From the NCBI RefSeq assembly GCF_014805625.2, contig NW_023998464.1, forward strand, positions 5,743,316 through 5,807,315: a stretch of DNA of 64,000 nucleotides, read 5' to 3'. The DNA is from Glossina fuscipes (Eukaryota > Arthropoda > Insecta > Diptera > Glossinidae). The translations under genes and the position numbers were made by a program. The notes below the pieces were generated by a model. The model was not told the DNA's origin and ran no database searches. It saw only the letters and a program-made list of their open reading frames with translations. Of this stretch, positions 20,901 through 35,370 are shown one piece after another. How positions within the stretch are numbered: the first letter of the stretch is position 1; every line of letters starts with the position of its first letter.

Positions 20901-21249
20901 AGCTCTTGAATGTCTTCATATAATATACATACATCCAAACTGTATGTTTGCGAATGTAGGTAAAAAAAAAATATTTAAAAAAGCCTATCAATTGCCTTTT
21001 GAAGCTTACTTTACACATTCAGACCAAGCACAGCATGCACTCATGTGTAGTTGCGCGGATTTATATACATCCGAACACATCTCACGTACAGGACAGGAAG
21101 GTAGTTTATACGGTAGTGGTTTTATTATTGGTTTCTTTTTAACATACGGAATGACTATGTTTTTAAATAAAAATTTGCAAAAATCTCTTCAACTACACAG
21201 CAGGAAAAACAACAAATCTTTATAATCCGGAGATCAACACAAATTTATT
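13736..21249. other. Non-coding DNA with microsatellites
   Basis: No supported gene. A 28-base (AT)n run lies at 14928-14955. The 111-codon ORF at 16433-16768 and smaller ORFs show no domain, no consistent codon pattern and no flanking signals. The area around 17160-17600 has longer runs of mixed composition but no recognisable protein. Confidence 0.6.
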
Positions 21250-21700
21250 TCAAACAAGTAAGAAAGTTATAGTCGGCCATGACCGAATCTTGTATGCCTT
21301 CATTTTCAAAAGTAATCAAAATGAAAGAAATGAATGAAAGAAATGAAACTACTATACTCTGCAATATTGCAATGGTGACTATGAACGATTTTTTCAATGT
21401 TTTCACTTATATATATTTAGAAATTTTTATCGTCTTACCAGTTACTGCTTATCAGCAATCGGTAAAAAAGTCAAACGGCAGAAGTTTTCAATGCTGTGAC
21501 CGATTCGGCGCATTTCCAATATCTGCCTCGGTGGGAGAACTTCCATTACGGTGCTTGAACTTGAAGCCGAAAGATTAGTTTTTGCGCTTATGAGAAAGAG
21601 CACCGCAGATACACGCACAGGCGGGCAGATTGGCAGACAGCTATGCCTAGATCGATTATCAATTTTATACTGACAAAAATTGTATGCAATATGCATTCTT
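21250..21700 (+). repeat. Dispersed repeat with hairpin terminus, plus orientation
   Basis: Begins CAAACAAGTAAGAAAGTTATAG then GTCGGCCATGACCGAATC, matching the reverse complement of 10400-10345. The 3' part (21600-21660) has a CAGGCGGGCAGATTGGCAGACAG string followed by CCTAGATCGATT; the same order occurs at 31695-31760 and 60760-60790. Internal sequence is decayed, so the extent is approximate. Confidence 0.5.
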
Positions 21701-24700
21701 TATAGGATTTCTGAAGCTTTGCTAGTAGTGTTGCAAACATTCTGACAAACTGATGATATCCGCAACCTTCTGCGGAAGATATATTGAAAGATTGTTTGAA
21801 AAATACTGAGGTTATAGAAATCAACATTTAAAATATATTTACCGTTAATGGAAAATAATATTACGCGACTACACATATGCATACCATTTTTTTCACGGCG
21901 AATTTTCACTTCTTCCGCCAACCAGCATACTTCAGTGTGCTTTTGCAAAAGCTTAAAAAAAATTTTTTTAGCAGGTGACCATCACCTAAGACCATATGAG
22001 GAGATCTGCAAGAACCGAAATAGTGACAGTGATGGGTCGAACTACTCGATGCATGCTAGTTTCTCTTACCTGCTAAGGCCTTATTACGTATATATAGATA
22101 TATCGAGTTTTACACTACAATATTACACTATTTCGCAGGAGCAACCCACAAGACCTTTTCATCACTAAGTCCTCGATACTAGAAGCTTTGTCTTGCCACA
22201 ATCCAGATATTTTCTGTACGTTAGGTTATTAACCTTCAGAATTCACCTTGACTTGTCACTACGCTATTAGTTGTGTGCATTTTTCTAGTCCTTTCAAAGG
22301 CCGAAGCATGGTTTCTCTATAGGTAGAATAACATAGAGTGTGGCAAGGTGGTTGAGCCACGTGTGTATGATGATGCCATGAGCGTAAAAAGGCTGGCCTG
22401 TCATATTTTCTATGGCTTATGTGACCGCCTAAGTCGCGCGGCTTGCATCTGAAACAAAGTTGCGCTGTCCATACCGAAATATAATTACATAATATACTGC
22501 AGTTTTACGAAACTTTCATTCATATTTGTGCCTTAAGATTAAATTATACAGTTTGTATCTGTGTTTGCCATCCTCAAAAGCATGTTAGCAAAAGGTATAG
22601 GGTTCGCTCAATATTTTTTAGCCTACAAGGCATTTAAAGCAAATATTTTTAAATGAAAGTTTTATTCTTAATCCTTTTGTCTTTACTTTCCACCTTTTAT
22701 ATTTAATTTCATACGATTTTGAATAAACAAACAAATTTTTTCCTATATTTGTTAAATGTTGTTCAACTTGCTAGTTTTTATTTTTTGGTTTTAGTTTGTT
22801 TTTTTTTTAAGGCAAGTTGTAAAACAAAAAGCCAGACGTTATGCTTTGTTAGCTTGAATTTTTTTTGACTGGTACGTGTGTACGCTATATATCTGCATAC
22901 ATACAAATACATTGTGTTTCGTTGAAACCTTTAGTTTTTTAATATTTTTGTTTATTTTTCATTTACTTTTTCTTTTTTAATTTAGTTTAGTTTTATTCTG
23001 TTAAATTTCCAAGAGGCGAGTTTTTGTGTTTATGGTCTGTTAAGTTTCTTTCTATGGTCTGCCAATGATTGCACCAATATATGGTTGTATATACGTATAA
23101 GATTATATGTATGTATTTATATATATATATATATTGTGAACGACGGTGACGTTAAACGGTTTAAACGCATTTTCCAGTTGACTAAACATTCTTTCTTCAC
23201 GAGTGAACAAATCAGGTTTATAGGTCGAAAAACAAAATTTAATGTTTAAAAGGAAAGAAAATCAACAAGACAGCAAACAGATGTTTAAGCAAATTATTAA
23301 GAGCATAATTTTCCTTAAATATATTTTAAGTTCTTCCAACTGAATAGATTTCAAGAAAAATATTATTTTAATCTTTCATTTAACTCTTCATTAGTGGTCT
23401 ATTAGGAACTTAGAAATTTTCTTATCTAATAAAGTTTTGATTCTCTTAATAAAACTTTGTTTAACCTTCGAATAAGAACATGAACCGAAAACAAAAACTT
23501 ATTTTTAAATATTAAAAATTCACATAACTCACATAAATTGGTTGGACAGTTAACGGACGTTTCCTTTTTTTGTTTCCGCAACGTTATTATCTTGTGCTTA
23601 GCAAAATACACGATTGACAGGAAGAACACGCTCGTATATCAGTCTGATGTTCATTAGTTTCTACCCAAATGACACCAATATGCACAATGTACATGTATAC
23701 GTGGAGTAAGAAACAGAGAAAACGAATATAACAAACGACTTTTCTCCATGCACCCAACAAAACAAATACCTGTGTTTTTTCTTCATTTTCCCCTTTTGCC
23801 CTTTTTCCACCCTCCGGAGGATAGTTCTAGAATACATGGCAGTTTCTCAAAATTTCCTTTTGGCTTATCGATACATTATTTATGCGATCAGTAATGAGGA
23901 AAGAAAGACAAGTGCTAGTGCAGGGATTGACCATTTCTCCATGACTTCTTCGACATATCGAGGGTTTTAAAAAAGCAGGACGAGTTTTTTGAGAAAAAAG
24001 GCACTTAAATTTTGGAGTCTACATTGTTAGAAAGCAAAGGCTAGAACCTGCCAATTTTGAATACAATTCGATTCAGTAATAGTGGCGATTAATAAATCAT
24101 TCCGTTGGACTCTGCACTTGTCCAAGATCACTCTAACATATCGCTTCATTTAAGACAAATGTGCAAACTAAGCAGAGCTTACTTGCGGCTGCCCGGTTTC
24201 GAACAAGTTTTGTGATACAGGCTTTATTTTGCAAACTCCTGCACAAAAACACGAACGACTTGAAAACAACTACATTTCTTTCTCTATCTACACCTCTACC
24301 TCGCTAGTACTCTACCACTCTACCATCATCTCTGCCTCTATTTCTATCTCTGCCTCTGCCGCTGCCTCTACGTTTACCTTCTTGACACAAATGTGTGAGG
24401 TGGGAATGCGAAAAGTTAGAGGTTGTAAGGAGAGAAAGAAGCCAGCTTATGGAATGTAGAAACAACCCAAATAAAGTTGTAGTGTCTAAAAGCGAAAATA
24501 CGTGCTACCTTACGAAGCTTACGTTCAATATGATTTGCATTTCATGTCCATGCAGAAATGAGTGGAATCTTCTTACAATAGCAATAAGAAAGAGTAAGTT
24601 GAGATGTTGGAGAGGATCATGCGAAGGCATAAACGAGGCTCTGTAGGGCTTGCCGTAAAAATAATAACCGACTAAATTGCAGGTTACAAATACCGCCTAG

Positions 24701-27700
24701 GCGCAGGCAATAGTAGAAGGGTTGAGCAAGCATCAAACTAGGGGAAAGCCAGGCGACATGTGGAACGTTGAAAAAGAAGAAAAGACTGGGACCAGAAAAA
24801 ATGCCAAAGGAAATAACAAATGGCAACATATAGTCAAATTTACTTGATAATACATACAACATGTGCCTCGGTCTCGGCTCCTTTCCAACACTATGGAAAA
24901 GAAAGCTTCTGACCTTGTTACAACAGCCTGGTAAGCCGTTAAACAGTCCGTCTTCTTAGAGACCCGTCTGTCGCTAGGACAACATGAGCAACGTTTTCGA
25001 AAAACTGATGATAGCGATATTAAAAAACGAAATCGAGAACGGACGATCAACTATTGATGCTATTGCACTCTGTGCAAAATTATGTCAAACTTGAACGAGT
25101 CAACACAGACAACGCGAACACTTACAAGCATAAATGAAAGGTATAAACGACGATGTATGACACACTGCTTTTGTCGTTTCGGCTTGGGCAAGCTTGAGAA
25201 AGAAGCTTTTAGATCTCCGGAAAACGAAACTACGCCAGGTAAACTGCTGGCGATCATATTAATGGATAACAAAAGATCAAATAAATGCGCCGGCTTTTTG
25301 CAAAACATGCTAAAGTCGCATATAGCACATCCGAAATCATAATCTGAGGCGAGGACGGGAGAGGTAGGATGATATATTGAGGATCACGATGGAAATGTGA
25401 AAGAAATTCTAGAATGACTTTGACGTCAGTGTAAGAGCACTAGTTGCCAGTGCGCTTGCACTACGTCCAGAAGTATAGCGTCGACGTCCATCTGTACCTC
25501 CACCTTTACAGCTGCATGAATTATTTCTCCTCTCTTCCACTCTTCTCTTCCCTCGCTCTCTCTCTCTCTCTCTGTTTCCCTCTCCAATTCGTGACGAAAT
25601 TATGTAAATAAATGATAAATTGATAAACTACCTTATCTTTCTTCAGATGGTGGATATGAGAGATCCCGCTGAAGCTATCCTCCTTCCTTTCCTTTTATTT
25701 TATTTTCACTTCTAAGCTAGTTTCTTCTTTTTTTTTTTTTTTTTTGGTAGGAAGCATTCAAAACATTAAAAAAGCAAAAACTCCGAATTGAAGCTTAAGT
25801 ACGTCCACGTGCATATTCGAAATTGATCCGAACCACTAATCCAATACTTGAGCCAAACACGCGAATTCATTTATGATAAATGCCGTCAATTTTTAGTATT
25901 GAACGAATACGTTTATTCATTTTATTAAAAAGTTCTGCAAAATGTGTTACTGAACTTCTTAAAAAGAAAATTTTTAATTATCAACAAACTAATTTCTGGA
26001 TGGTTTAGCTAATTACTCAGGTTGACTGACTATCTGAGAGTAAGAATAACATTAGTTGCGAGGAATAGCGCTTATTTTTAATCACATTCCAGTAGTTCTT
26101 AGAGTAATTTAATTTTCTAGTTCAATTCCCAATTTTGGCAGCTGCCAAATACAATGTAGACATGACTAATACTTAGTAGACCTAAGAAGTACTTGGGTCA
26201 TTCCCAAAAAAATTCTTACTACCATTGAAGCATTAAGATTTCATATATGAGTACTAGATTATCTTTGAAAGAAGGTAGTCGATTTTTCTAATTCCTTTAT
26301 TCCCTAAAATTTGGAAACACAGAAAAGAGAACTGAGAGAGCGTAGTTTTATTTAGTGTGTATAAAAGAAAAGTGGTATTTTCGTCCCACATCACTTAGTG
26401 CAAGGATGCATTAAGCCTGCGCGCATAACGATAATGTCCGCGATATCTTCAAATAAGCAAATCGCTTCCAAGTGCGATTGTCGTTCTGTCTGTCTGATAT
26501 TTATGCCTGTCCATACCTACCTACAAGTTGCAATTTTGGAGATATTTTGGTAAATTTATATTTAGTACATTCACATATCTAGGCCTGAGGGATAGATAAC
26601 CTGTTCAAAAATGGATTGAATGTAAATACTTTTAAGAACACATACAATGACTCATTTTGAAAAAGTGGTTATGTGGAGTAATCTGTCCGTTTTTAATAAT
26701 CACCGGCAAAAGTCTACAGGAAATAATATCTCGTCATACTCAATGAATTTGCAAATTTTCTTTTTTCTCTCTCCGATACAACGTTCGTAAAACAATAATC
26801 TCTGCTTTAATAAAACCAAAGTAATAGTAAATAACCATATAACCAAATCGATCTATTTTTCGGATTTCTCATTTATAAACACTATCATGAGAGAAAATTT
26901 CAGCAGGGGAAGCTGTATGCCTTAACAAGAAAAAATTAGATAAGCTGAACTTGAGCAACGTAGTCTCATATTTTCAGACTCACTCCCATAAATATTTCTT
27001 GAAAATAAAAGTAAATAAAAATGAAATTATTATAATTGCATTTTTGTTTTAGTCTGCTGAGTGTTGCTTGGTTAAGAGTTTTAAGAGAATGTCATACTAT
27101 TTAAAGAATAAGTGGCCCGCGCATGGATTTTTAAATACATGACGTGTCATTGAAATTAAAATTGATATAATTTTCAGAACAATTACACTCAATTTGTTTC
27201 ATTGAAAAACCAAAAAATTTAGTATCAATATTAACTTTGATTGAAGCATTAAATGTTATTATTGATCGCTAATGACGATGTACACCGATGCCAAGCGGTT
27301 CTTTGAATTCCTTTTACACTCTCAATAAATGCAAAAGACGCCTTCCTTTGTTGCTCTAAGCAGAAAAAATATAAGAATTTTCCAGTAGAATAGAAAACAG
27401 AAGAAACGTTAAAGCTTGTAAAAATCTTACATTAAACACTCAATCAATGTACTCCTTAACAACGGCATAGATAAATGGTCGGTTACAAATTTCCTGCATT
27501 ATTATATAAGCAACTCATTCATTCATCTTAATAAAAAAGAATGAAGTTAAAGCTGCACAAATTGGAAATAAACTAAATCAGATCGCTCCTAGTTTTTTTT
27601 CTTTTTTTTTTTTTTGTTGACACAATCCATTAAAAAAAGGCGACGTCACAGAGAAGGGTGGTATACTAGGTTTAGTGTTGAATAAGCAGGAATATATTTT

Positions 27701-28444
27701 TATACTTGACCCTCCACATGTGTAATACGGTTTTCCGTCTTATAAAATTTCGCAACAGTTGGCCAATTATTTCTTTGAGCGTAATCCGACTACAGGGTGC
27801 ATATATAAGAGTGAAGAAAGAAGGAATGAATGTATAACACCGATTAGTTTTTTAATATCAAGAAATAAACGAATTGTTGACGTTCAAAAAAGTCTACCTA
27901 CCTGCGGAAACGCTTATTTTGAAAACGTTCTAACTACATTTTTGCGAAAAAAAGGAAAGCAAAGTAGCTTATTCTCAATGTGATACACAGATCCCAAATA
28001 GTATTTTCTTAAATAAATTTGAATAAATAATATGCGGCGAAAACACAAGACTTGTAAAAACAGAGTAGATGAAATATATTGATTTTAAAGTAAATTTACT
28101 TACTTACTTTCATGCAATTGTTTAAAAATTTTCGCTTTCAGCTGAATGCAATTCTGCGAAACGTGAATCAAAATTGACGATAATTAGAGACGATCACCAC
28201 ATATCCGCTCGAGGGGGTGTACAGAGCTATTGAAAGTTATTAGAAATATTTCAAGCTCAATAATTGATACTAATTGTTCCTACATAAATAAATTAGCGAC
28301 AGTAATATCGTACGATCACCGGCCACCCATATCGCAGAAGGTAGGCAAAAGGTAATAGCCTCAATAATAAAATACTGGTCATCTTTTTCACCTTTTTTCT
28401 TTTTTACTGGTCAATTACTCAGGGTATGCTCCCTGTTCGTGTGA
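21701..28444. other. Non-coding DNA with simple repeats
   Basis: No supported gene. Simple repeats: (AT)n at about 23118-23134, CT-rich at 24280-24380, (CT)n at 25556-25573, a T run at 25728-25745. Small ORFs in 24.2-25.3 kb overlap on both strands and match nothing recognisable. Confidence 0.6.
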
Positions 28445-28620
28445 CAAGGCAACGGCCAGAATGAAGGAGAAGAAGTGAGGAGAGAAAACCATATTTAGAG
28501 GTGCCCGTAGTCTGGTGGGTCTGCATGTCCAATCAGCAAGTATTATGTCTTTACCGACTGAACACCCACTATACCTCCAACCAGCGTAAACTGTACCGCG
28601 CTGAGATTGAAACCCGCTAA
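28445..28620 (-). repeat. Dispersed repeat, copy B, inverted relative to copy A
   Basis: The reverse complement aligns with 13565-13735. The best block is the GCGGGTTTCAATCTCAGCGCGG core (plus strand 28596-28617) and the TCTGGCCGTT end (28447-28458). The two copies are 15 kb apart in opposite orientation. Confidence 0.5.
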
Positions 28621-31600
28621 CACTGACTTATTCGTCGCGGTTCAACAAAACCGAGTCACAAAGTCCGGAAGAATACTATTTACAATAAGAGAGAGTAGAA
28701 GTATAAAACGAAAAATGGATTATTTTTAGTCTATAGTATCGTCTTTCGAAAGCCATCACCCTCCAACGATGATAAACTATGTCAGCGAGAGATGAAATGA
28801 ATTAGCAAAAAGCTTTCCAGTCACTTTAATCAAACACCAACGTTAGTTGCTATTAATAAAATTGGATCGCATAGTTTTCAAACATTTTGTGCCGCTTGCA
28901 AGGCTTCACACGTTGTTAGAAGTGGCCATAATGTTAATACAAGGAATTGCGGCTATACTCGAAGCTATGAAACAAGGGAAGAATGATGTCCTTTCGGCAA
29001 GAGCAAAGAAATTTCGTTTCGCTGCGAAACGTTAAGCTTTTGATGTGATTGAAGGATAACGTTAGCTGATTACCATTTATTTGTAAAGTTCAAAACCTTT
29101 CAGCAATAATTGTAATCTACAAACACACTTCATTGAGCCTTTTACCGATAAGCACGGAGGCATGGAAATTGTACATATATAGTGGCATTTACTCGCACAA
29201 GACAACATACAAATGGTTACTACTCGGTCTTTGCTCGATAAACATAAAAAAAAAAAATCGAAATGATTTTCTCACTTATTTTACACGTCCTTACGAGAAC
29301 ATTTTTTTCGCTCATTTACATGATTTTTTGTGTATTATTGAAAATCGAATACATACTCGAATATAACGCGCTTGGCATTCTTTTCTTTTCTCAATAGCAA
29401 ATAATTAAGAAATCGCATATGCTGTTCTTAGAGAACAGGTTTAATTACGTTTTACAAAGCATACAAAGAGATAATAGAATAATTGGCTTGCATTCCTCCC
29501 ACTAATTTAACACTGATTGTAGCCATGTTTTTCCATTTCTAAATAATTTTAACATCAATCTAATCTAATAGTCGAAATACTCAGCATGTCTTAATCACTC
29601 AAAATCTCTAAAAATGGAAACTAATTAGCATGAGAACGCAAACATTAGAAATCATCAATCCTTGCCGCGCGAACCAAACGCATAAACTAGCAGTTCATGG
29701 TTATTGAAAAGTCGTAAATGAAAAACTTGGATGACAGTTGTCAACAACCAGAATAAATGACAGTCAGCATATGAGCCAAATATGTCAAACGATATGATGA
29801 CTGCGTCTGAATAAACCGATACGGAAACTAAGCAAGCATATGATGAGTAAGAGTTAGAGGAGGGCGTGAAAATTGCAAAAACTATGCGTAACGAAAAAAA
29901 CTGAATTGAAAATCTAAAAAATCTTCTGTAACACGTCAACGCAACTTTAAATGAAGAAAAATGAACTAAAATGAATGAAATGAAAGCGTAAAGATAAGCG
30001 GGTGGCAACAATAACGAGTATATAGAAAAACTTAATCAATCAGTAGATTCAGCATTATATAGTGGCAGCAAGTTTATATTGTTTTTAATGCAGACCCGCT
30101 TTTTTTATTTATTTTTTTTGCTTTTTCCTCTTAGACGTTTGTTTTCTTGCTCATACTACTCGTTGCTATGTATTTTGCTTTATTAAAAGATTTTCATTAA
30201 GTTTTAAAAGAAAAAGCAAAAAATGAATCTTCTTGGAGCCATAAGGCAGACGACATATGGATGCGTGTACAAGGACTGGTAGTACGTAGAGCAAATTTTC
30301 TGTGATCTTTGTGCTTACATATAAGAAAGAGAGAGGAATGAATTTTCATTATTCCGTCATGACATTGTTTTGAAAAGAGATTTTGTGCAAATTTTAATGT
30401 CAGTCTATATGTTTGTGTGTGTTTGTGCCTGTTTATGGTTCTCCGCGTTTATGTATGTGCGTATGTGTTTTCACTCGGTATTCTCTTTTTATTCATTCCC
30501 TTTCAATGTCTATTTATAATGCAACAAAGCTTCAGATGAATTCATGCATTCAAGATTCAATGACAACAACAAACAACAAAAAGGGCGTCATTGCTTGTGC
30601 TTACATGTACACCCAATCTTTGCTCTCTACTACTACTGGTGATGGTGTAGTGTATCATAAATGGTTGTCCTTATGTCAGTACAAGCGTTCGAGTGTGTGT
30701 GTATGTATGCATGTGAGCGTGCTTGTATCTGTTCTCGTATGCAATGATGCTCAGCATGTGTTATGTTAGCTCAAATTACCGGAAATAATTTGTCTGTTCA
30801 GCTACTAAAGCTCAATGACAAGATTTTCTTCCTCTACATGCGCTCTGAGTGCGCGTAAATGTAAGTATGTTTTATGCAATACTTTTTGTTTATCTCCTTG
30901 TTGTCGTTTTAGGATATGTACACACAAAACGATGTCTGGCTGCCTCTATGCGTGAATATACTTATGTGACTGAAACTGAACAGCGCCGCTGTATTGTTTG
31001 TTTGCTATTTCGGTTATAGCTGTTGTTACTGTTTTTCTTATTATTACTTGCCAGCAACAACATCCGTTTCCAGTTAGTGTTCGTCGTGTTACAATGAATA
31101 GTTAAATAAATGAAATCATTGTTATATCGCATCGACGAGGATTGCTAATGAGAGTACATGGGTGCGTGTTCGTGTGTATGTATGGGCACAAAAAGCAAAA
31201 CGCAACAGCAATGTCTTTAACAGCAAAAAGTAATTTTTAATCAATTTTTCATGCCAATATTATGTTATGTTATTGTTGCTTCGATACGGATATGATGTTA
31301 AGTAAATAACGTCGACAATCTGTTGATTACGTTAATGAAATGTCTTCCAATGTAAAGATTGAGAATTATACTGAATTACAATTTCACATTGCTTTGTTCA
31401 CTCTCTCTCTCTCTCCCTATGTCCTTCTTCGTCTCTGGCTCCGTCTCTCTCTCGCTCATCTAAAGCCGTATGTCATATTACATTAAATTGCGGAAAAAAT
31501 TAAAAATATTCACTATTAACATACACTCGTTTATCCTTTGTCGACGCGGAAGGATAGAAGATAAGATTTAGTAATATCGTCATTCGATTTGTAACAATTA

Positions 31601-31659
31601 AAGTGAAGACTTGGTCGAAATGGTCGAAAAAGTGGTATGATCTGAACCGTCTCTATATG
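28621..31659. other. Non-coding DNA with simple repeats
   Basis: No supported gene. Around 30.4-30.75 kb the sequence is GT-rich and gives a 118-codon ORF of low complexity. A (CT)n run lies at about 31400-31416. A perfect short palindrome (GTTTCG CTG CGAAAC) occurs near 29018-29032. Confidence 0.55.
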
Positions 31660-31780
31660 TGAATATGTGGTTAAACAAAATCAATTAAGACAGACAGACG
31701 ATAAACGGATAGACAAGCTTAAATCGATTCAAAACGTGATTCTGAATCGATCGGCAAAATTAAAGGCAACTCTATTTCAA
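31660..31780 (+). repeat. Fragment of the dispersed repeat, 3' part
   Basis: Contains AGACAGACAGACGATAAACGGATAGACAAGCTTAAATCGATTC, split here by its own period, and then a TGATTCTGAATCGATCGG segment. The order 'GACAGAC tract, AAGCxTAxATCGATTCG' is shared with about 60755-60795 and about 21610-21655. Confidence 0.4.
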
Positions 31781-33379
31781 GTCCTTATGCACGTTGCGTA
31801 CATATGTACAAACTTAATATGCGCTGATATCACATTTAATGTATACTATACAACCTCACATACAACTTGATATTACCAAAATATTATTTTTTTTATATTT
31901 AAGGTTTATTCAAAGCAGCTGAAATTTGGCCGAATTATTAGTTGAAGCTCTTCTAGAATTAAATGGGTGCACAGACTCCGGACCAGCCAGACGCAAAATT
32001 TAGAAACATCTAAAATCTATGCCCTGTCGGTATTGGAAATTCGACTTAAGATGCATATTTAGTTCTTATTTGCTTCAAATACTTATTACATACTTCGTTG
32101 CTTCGTTTGCTCTTAATTTAAATAAAATATTATGTTTCGAAAAGTTAGTTTAGTTTTTAATAAAATGCATAAGTAATACAAAGAAATTGCGTTTCTCGTA
32201 ATATAACTTGTGATTTCTTTTTTCCTTCTATGTAACTCATGCAAAACTAATTACATATTCTTTTTCAAGCTCACTTTATTATAGTTGATTTGTTTTGCTT
32301 ACTTATTTTTTGCTTGTTATAGCTATATTCTCTTAATTCTGCATATTAAGTTAAAACAATGGATTATTTAATGAGTACTCTACATACCCGTACGATGTTC
32401 ACACGAATTCATTATTTTCGCGAAGAAAAAAGAAGCCAAGTGTCAACAACAATTGTTGTACTTTAACTATCATAATAAATACGCGAAACGTGCACTTATG
32501 CAAGCACACCCATATGCGAGTATATAACACAATGAAAGGAAATTTTATTATCTGACATATAATTTAATTTAATGTTTTCTGCTTTTTTATTTCCTCTTTT
32601 TAATTATTTCGTCTCATATCTCGTAGAGAGAAAATAATAATAAATATGAAAATATATTGCAGATTATTTCATCACACGCTTAATAGGAGGCCTCTGTTTT
32701 TCTTAACGATACGAATAAAATTTTGGAAGCTTTTAAACTATCAGAATGTCATCAAGATAAGCAGTGTTAAAATTATTAATTTTTTTTCGTTTATGCGACT
32801 GCTAGATGAACGAATGCATACAAATGAATAATTGACAAACAAAAATAGGGGGTTAAATATAAGCTAATCAAACTATTCTTAATACGAGTTGAGTTTTGAA
32901 AATATAGTAACTTGAAGTAACTAAAAGTTCATCTAGAGGTACCACATTGGTTATTAAAGCATAGATGGAATAAACGCACCTACGCTACTGCGGGTTTTGG
33001 CGACGTGTAAAGAAGATTAGCAGTCAGTCACGGTTTTTTTAAATTTTATATCATTTTTATTGCTGATCCATTTGTAGCCCCTCTAAATTAATCAAATTAA
33101 AGGGTATACCACCATTCCGGACAAGAAACATTCAACCTATAATGTATATTTTCACATGAAGGATAGTTTCTAGACGGATAAAATGCGATAGCACCATTTA
33201 TTAATTTAATTAACAGACAAAGAGACAATTGGGTCCCACGGCAAGTCCTAAGGGCAACGAGCAGGAATTTCTTTCACACAGATTCTATTCAATCTACATA
33301 GCACCTACAAGAAGGGGACCACTAAACGGACGGATTTTCGAATATTGCTCTCACTAAGCTCATAAATGCCTCTTTCGGA
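31781..33379. other. Non-coding AT-rich DNA
   Basis: I see nothing beyond AT-rich sequence and short random ORFs here. Confidence 0.55.
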
Positions 33380-34920
33380 ACGTAAAGGTTGGCAAGCTAT
33401 TTAAATCACTGTTTAATAAAACCGGGCACAGACCCAGCTTTATTTCAAATCAAATTTAGAGAGCACCACGTTAGACTGAAGAAGACATTAATGCGATTGC
33501 AAGGAAAAAAAGGAAATAGTTTAACATCGGCAACGTACATTAAGGTATGCCTGGACTTAATCACCGAAGGTAGATCGTAACAGTACAAGGTAAACAGAAA
33601 GCGTCCAAAACGGATACCTTGCGGGACCCCTGACGTCACGCAGACTTGATCCTAAACGATTTATTATAGAGATAAAAATTTGTCCATTTTTAGTAAGTAC
33701 AAAGGAAAGCCAGAGGTCTGGAGCCTAAAGGTCAATAGTTTATGGCTAACTAAGTCAAATGCTTTATTAAAATCAATGTATATGACATCTGTGCGAGAGC
33801 AACTAAAAAAACCCTTGCAAACGTGTCAAGTAAACTCGAAGAGGTTCGTGATAGTTGACTTTCCTTTTAGGAAGCCATGATGAAATGTGGAAATATAGAA
33901 ATTGATAACGAAAACTATTTGCTGAGCCACAATGCGTTCGAACAATTTAGGTAAGACACTCAATTTGGTAATGCCCCAATTGGAATAAGAAACTGCTCTT
34001 CCAACTCAAACGGAAAACACTCCTGGTCAAACGTTACAAACCTTTGAGATAACATCACTGAATCCCTTAAGCATGACTTGGGTATACATGATGGTATTCC
34101 ATCAGGTCCAGGCGTACAACTATATTTAACTGACTTTAAACATTGCAATACATCTCTACCTAAAATGATTAAATACGGAATCAGCAATAGAAAATTTTTG
34201 ACGGAAGTATTTAGCAAAGAGATTTCAGGTTTCAATATCATCACAGGACTTCGAGCCATTGAATAGATAGCGACTTGCAAGTACCTCTGGGAAATTAATA
34301 AAAATCTAGCAGTCCGCCTTAAAATTGCAGGTATGATTGTATTGCAGTAAGTTTCGGTTGAGCAGTTCATTGAAAAACGCACTAACTCTTTTAGATGTTG
34401 AAGCGAAGACAATACAGCCTGAGTTATCGTAATAAGACCAAACGACTTGCGGTAAATTGAAGTCACCCAACACTCTGACCATATCAGTAGGTGTCCATGT
34501 TTCGGCAACACCACAAACAAAGTTTCTTATAAGTGGAAATATCCGCGATTGGAGGTATGCAGGAACAAGTTACACATAAATGTTTATTATCAACGTTCAT
34601 GCAAATGCCATTAAACTTGACGTCGGGAGAAGTTGGAAATTGATATGAGTAGGACGGAAATGCAACTGATATGGAAATTAAAACACCATCACTCGTATGA
34701 TCTAATACATCCATTTTGCAAATGTCAAAAGTATTGCCGAAGAGTTGCGATGAATGGGATTGCGACAGTGCTCACTGAATTTAGATAGATACACCGAATT
34801 TTTGAGTTAAGACACCTAAGCTTTTGGTAAATAATAGTTATCGGATCTGAGGAAACATTCACTTTTTTGCAGATGGAGGAACTATAGAATACTGCTGCGA
34901 GGCCTATACCGCTCATAAAT
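33380..34920 (-). mobile_element. Decayed jockey-like non-LTR retrotransposon fragment
   Basis: Read on the minus strand, pieces of endonuclease and reverse transcriptase follow in the right order but in shifting frames. About 34900-34725 holds an endonuclease start-like segment (L-x-x-L-N-S-K-I). About 34500-34440 holds a G-D-F-N-L-P endonuclease motif. About 34140-34070 has C-T-P-G-P-D-G-I-P of the early reverse transcriptase. About 33850-33720 has Y-I-D-F-N-K-A-F-D (catalytic block A). About 33639-33540 has S-G-V-P-Q-G followed by M-Y-V-A-D-V, where the usual Y-A-D-D box is damaged. It lacks ORF1 and a clear 3' end. No product could be made. Clade is given as jockey-like from pattern only. 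Confidence 0.75.
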
Positions 34921-35370
34921 TTCTTTACTTAGAATTCCTAAATATAAACTAAAAGCAAAGTCCAGTATATTTCAATATATCTAACAACTTTATAATTGTT
35001 TAGGATTTAAAACCGTTAAAAATAATAAAATAAAAAAGAATTACATAGACGAGTCGACTTGTGTTCAGTGTAGTGCGTGTTTTCTTTTCGTCTGCGTTTT
35101 TTCAATTGTTTCGGTGTTTTCGGTGTTTTTGTGTATTTAACTTCTGTTTTTTCAGTGTTATTGCTAAAACTGGTTAACGGGGATATCGCGTATTTGCTTT
35201 TGTTCCGTCTATATATAATAAAAAATAGAAAACAAAAAAACAAAATAAAAAAAATTGAAAACATTTGACACTTTTCTTTAGTAGTTCCCAACCTTCTTGC
35301 ACAGTTCCCAAACCTTTTCAAGTGAGTGGTTATTTCAAAAATAATAATAAATAGACAACAATAAGGCATA

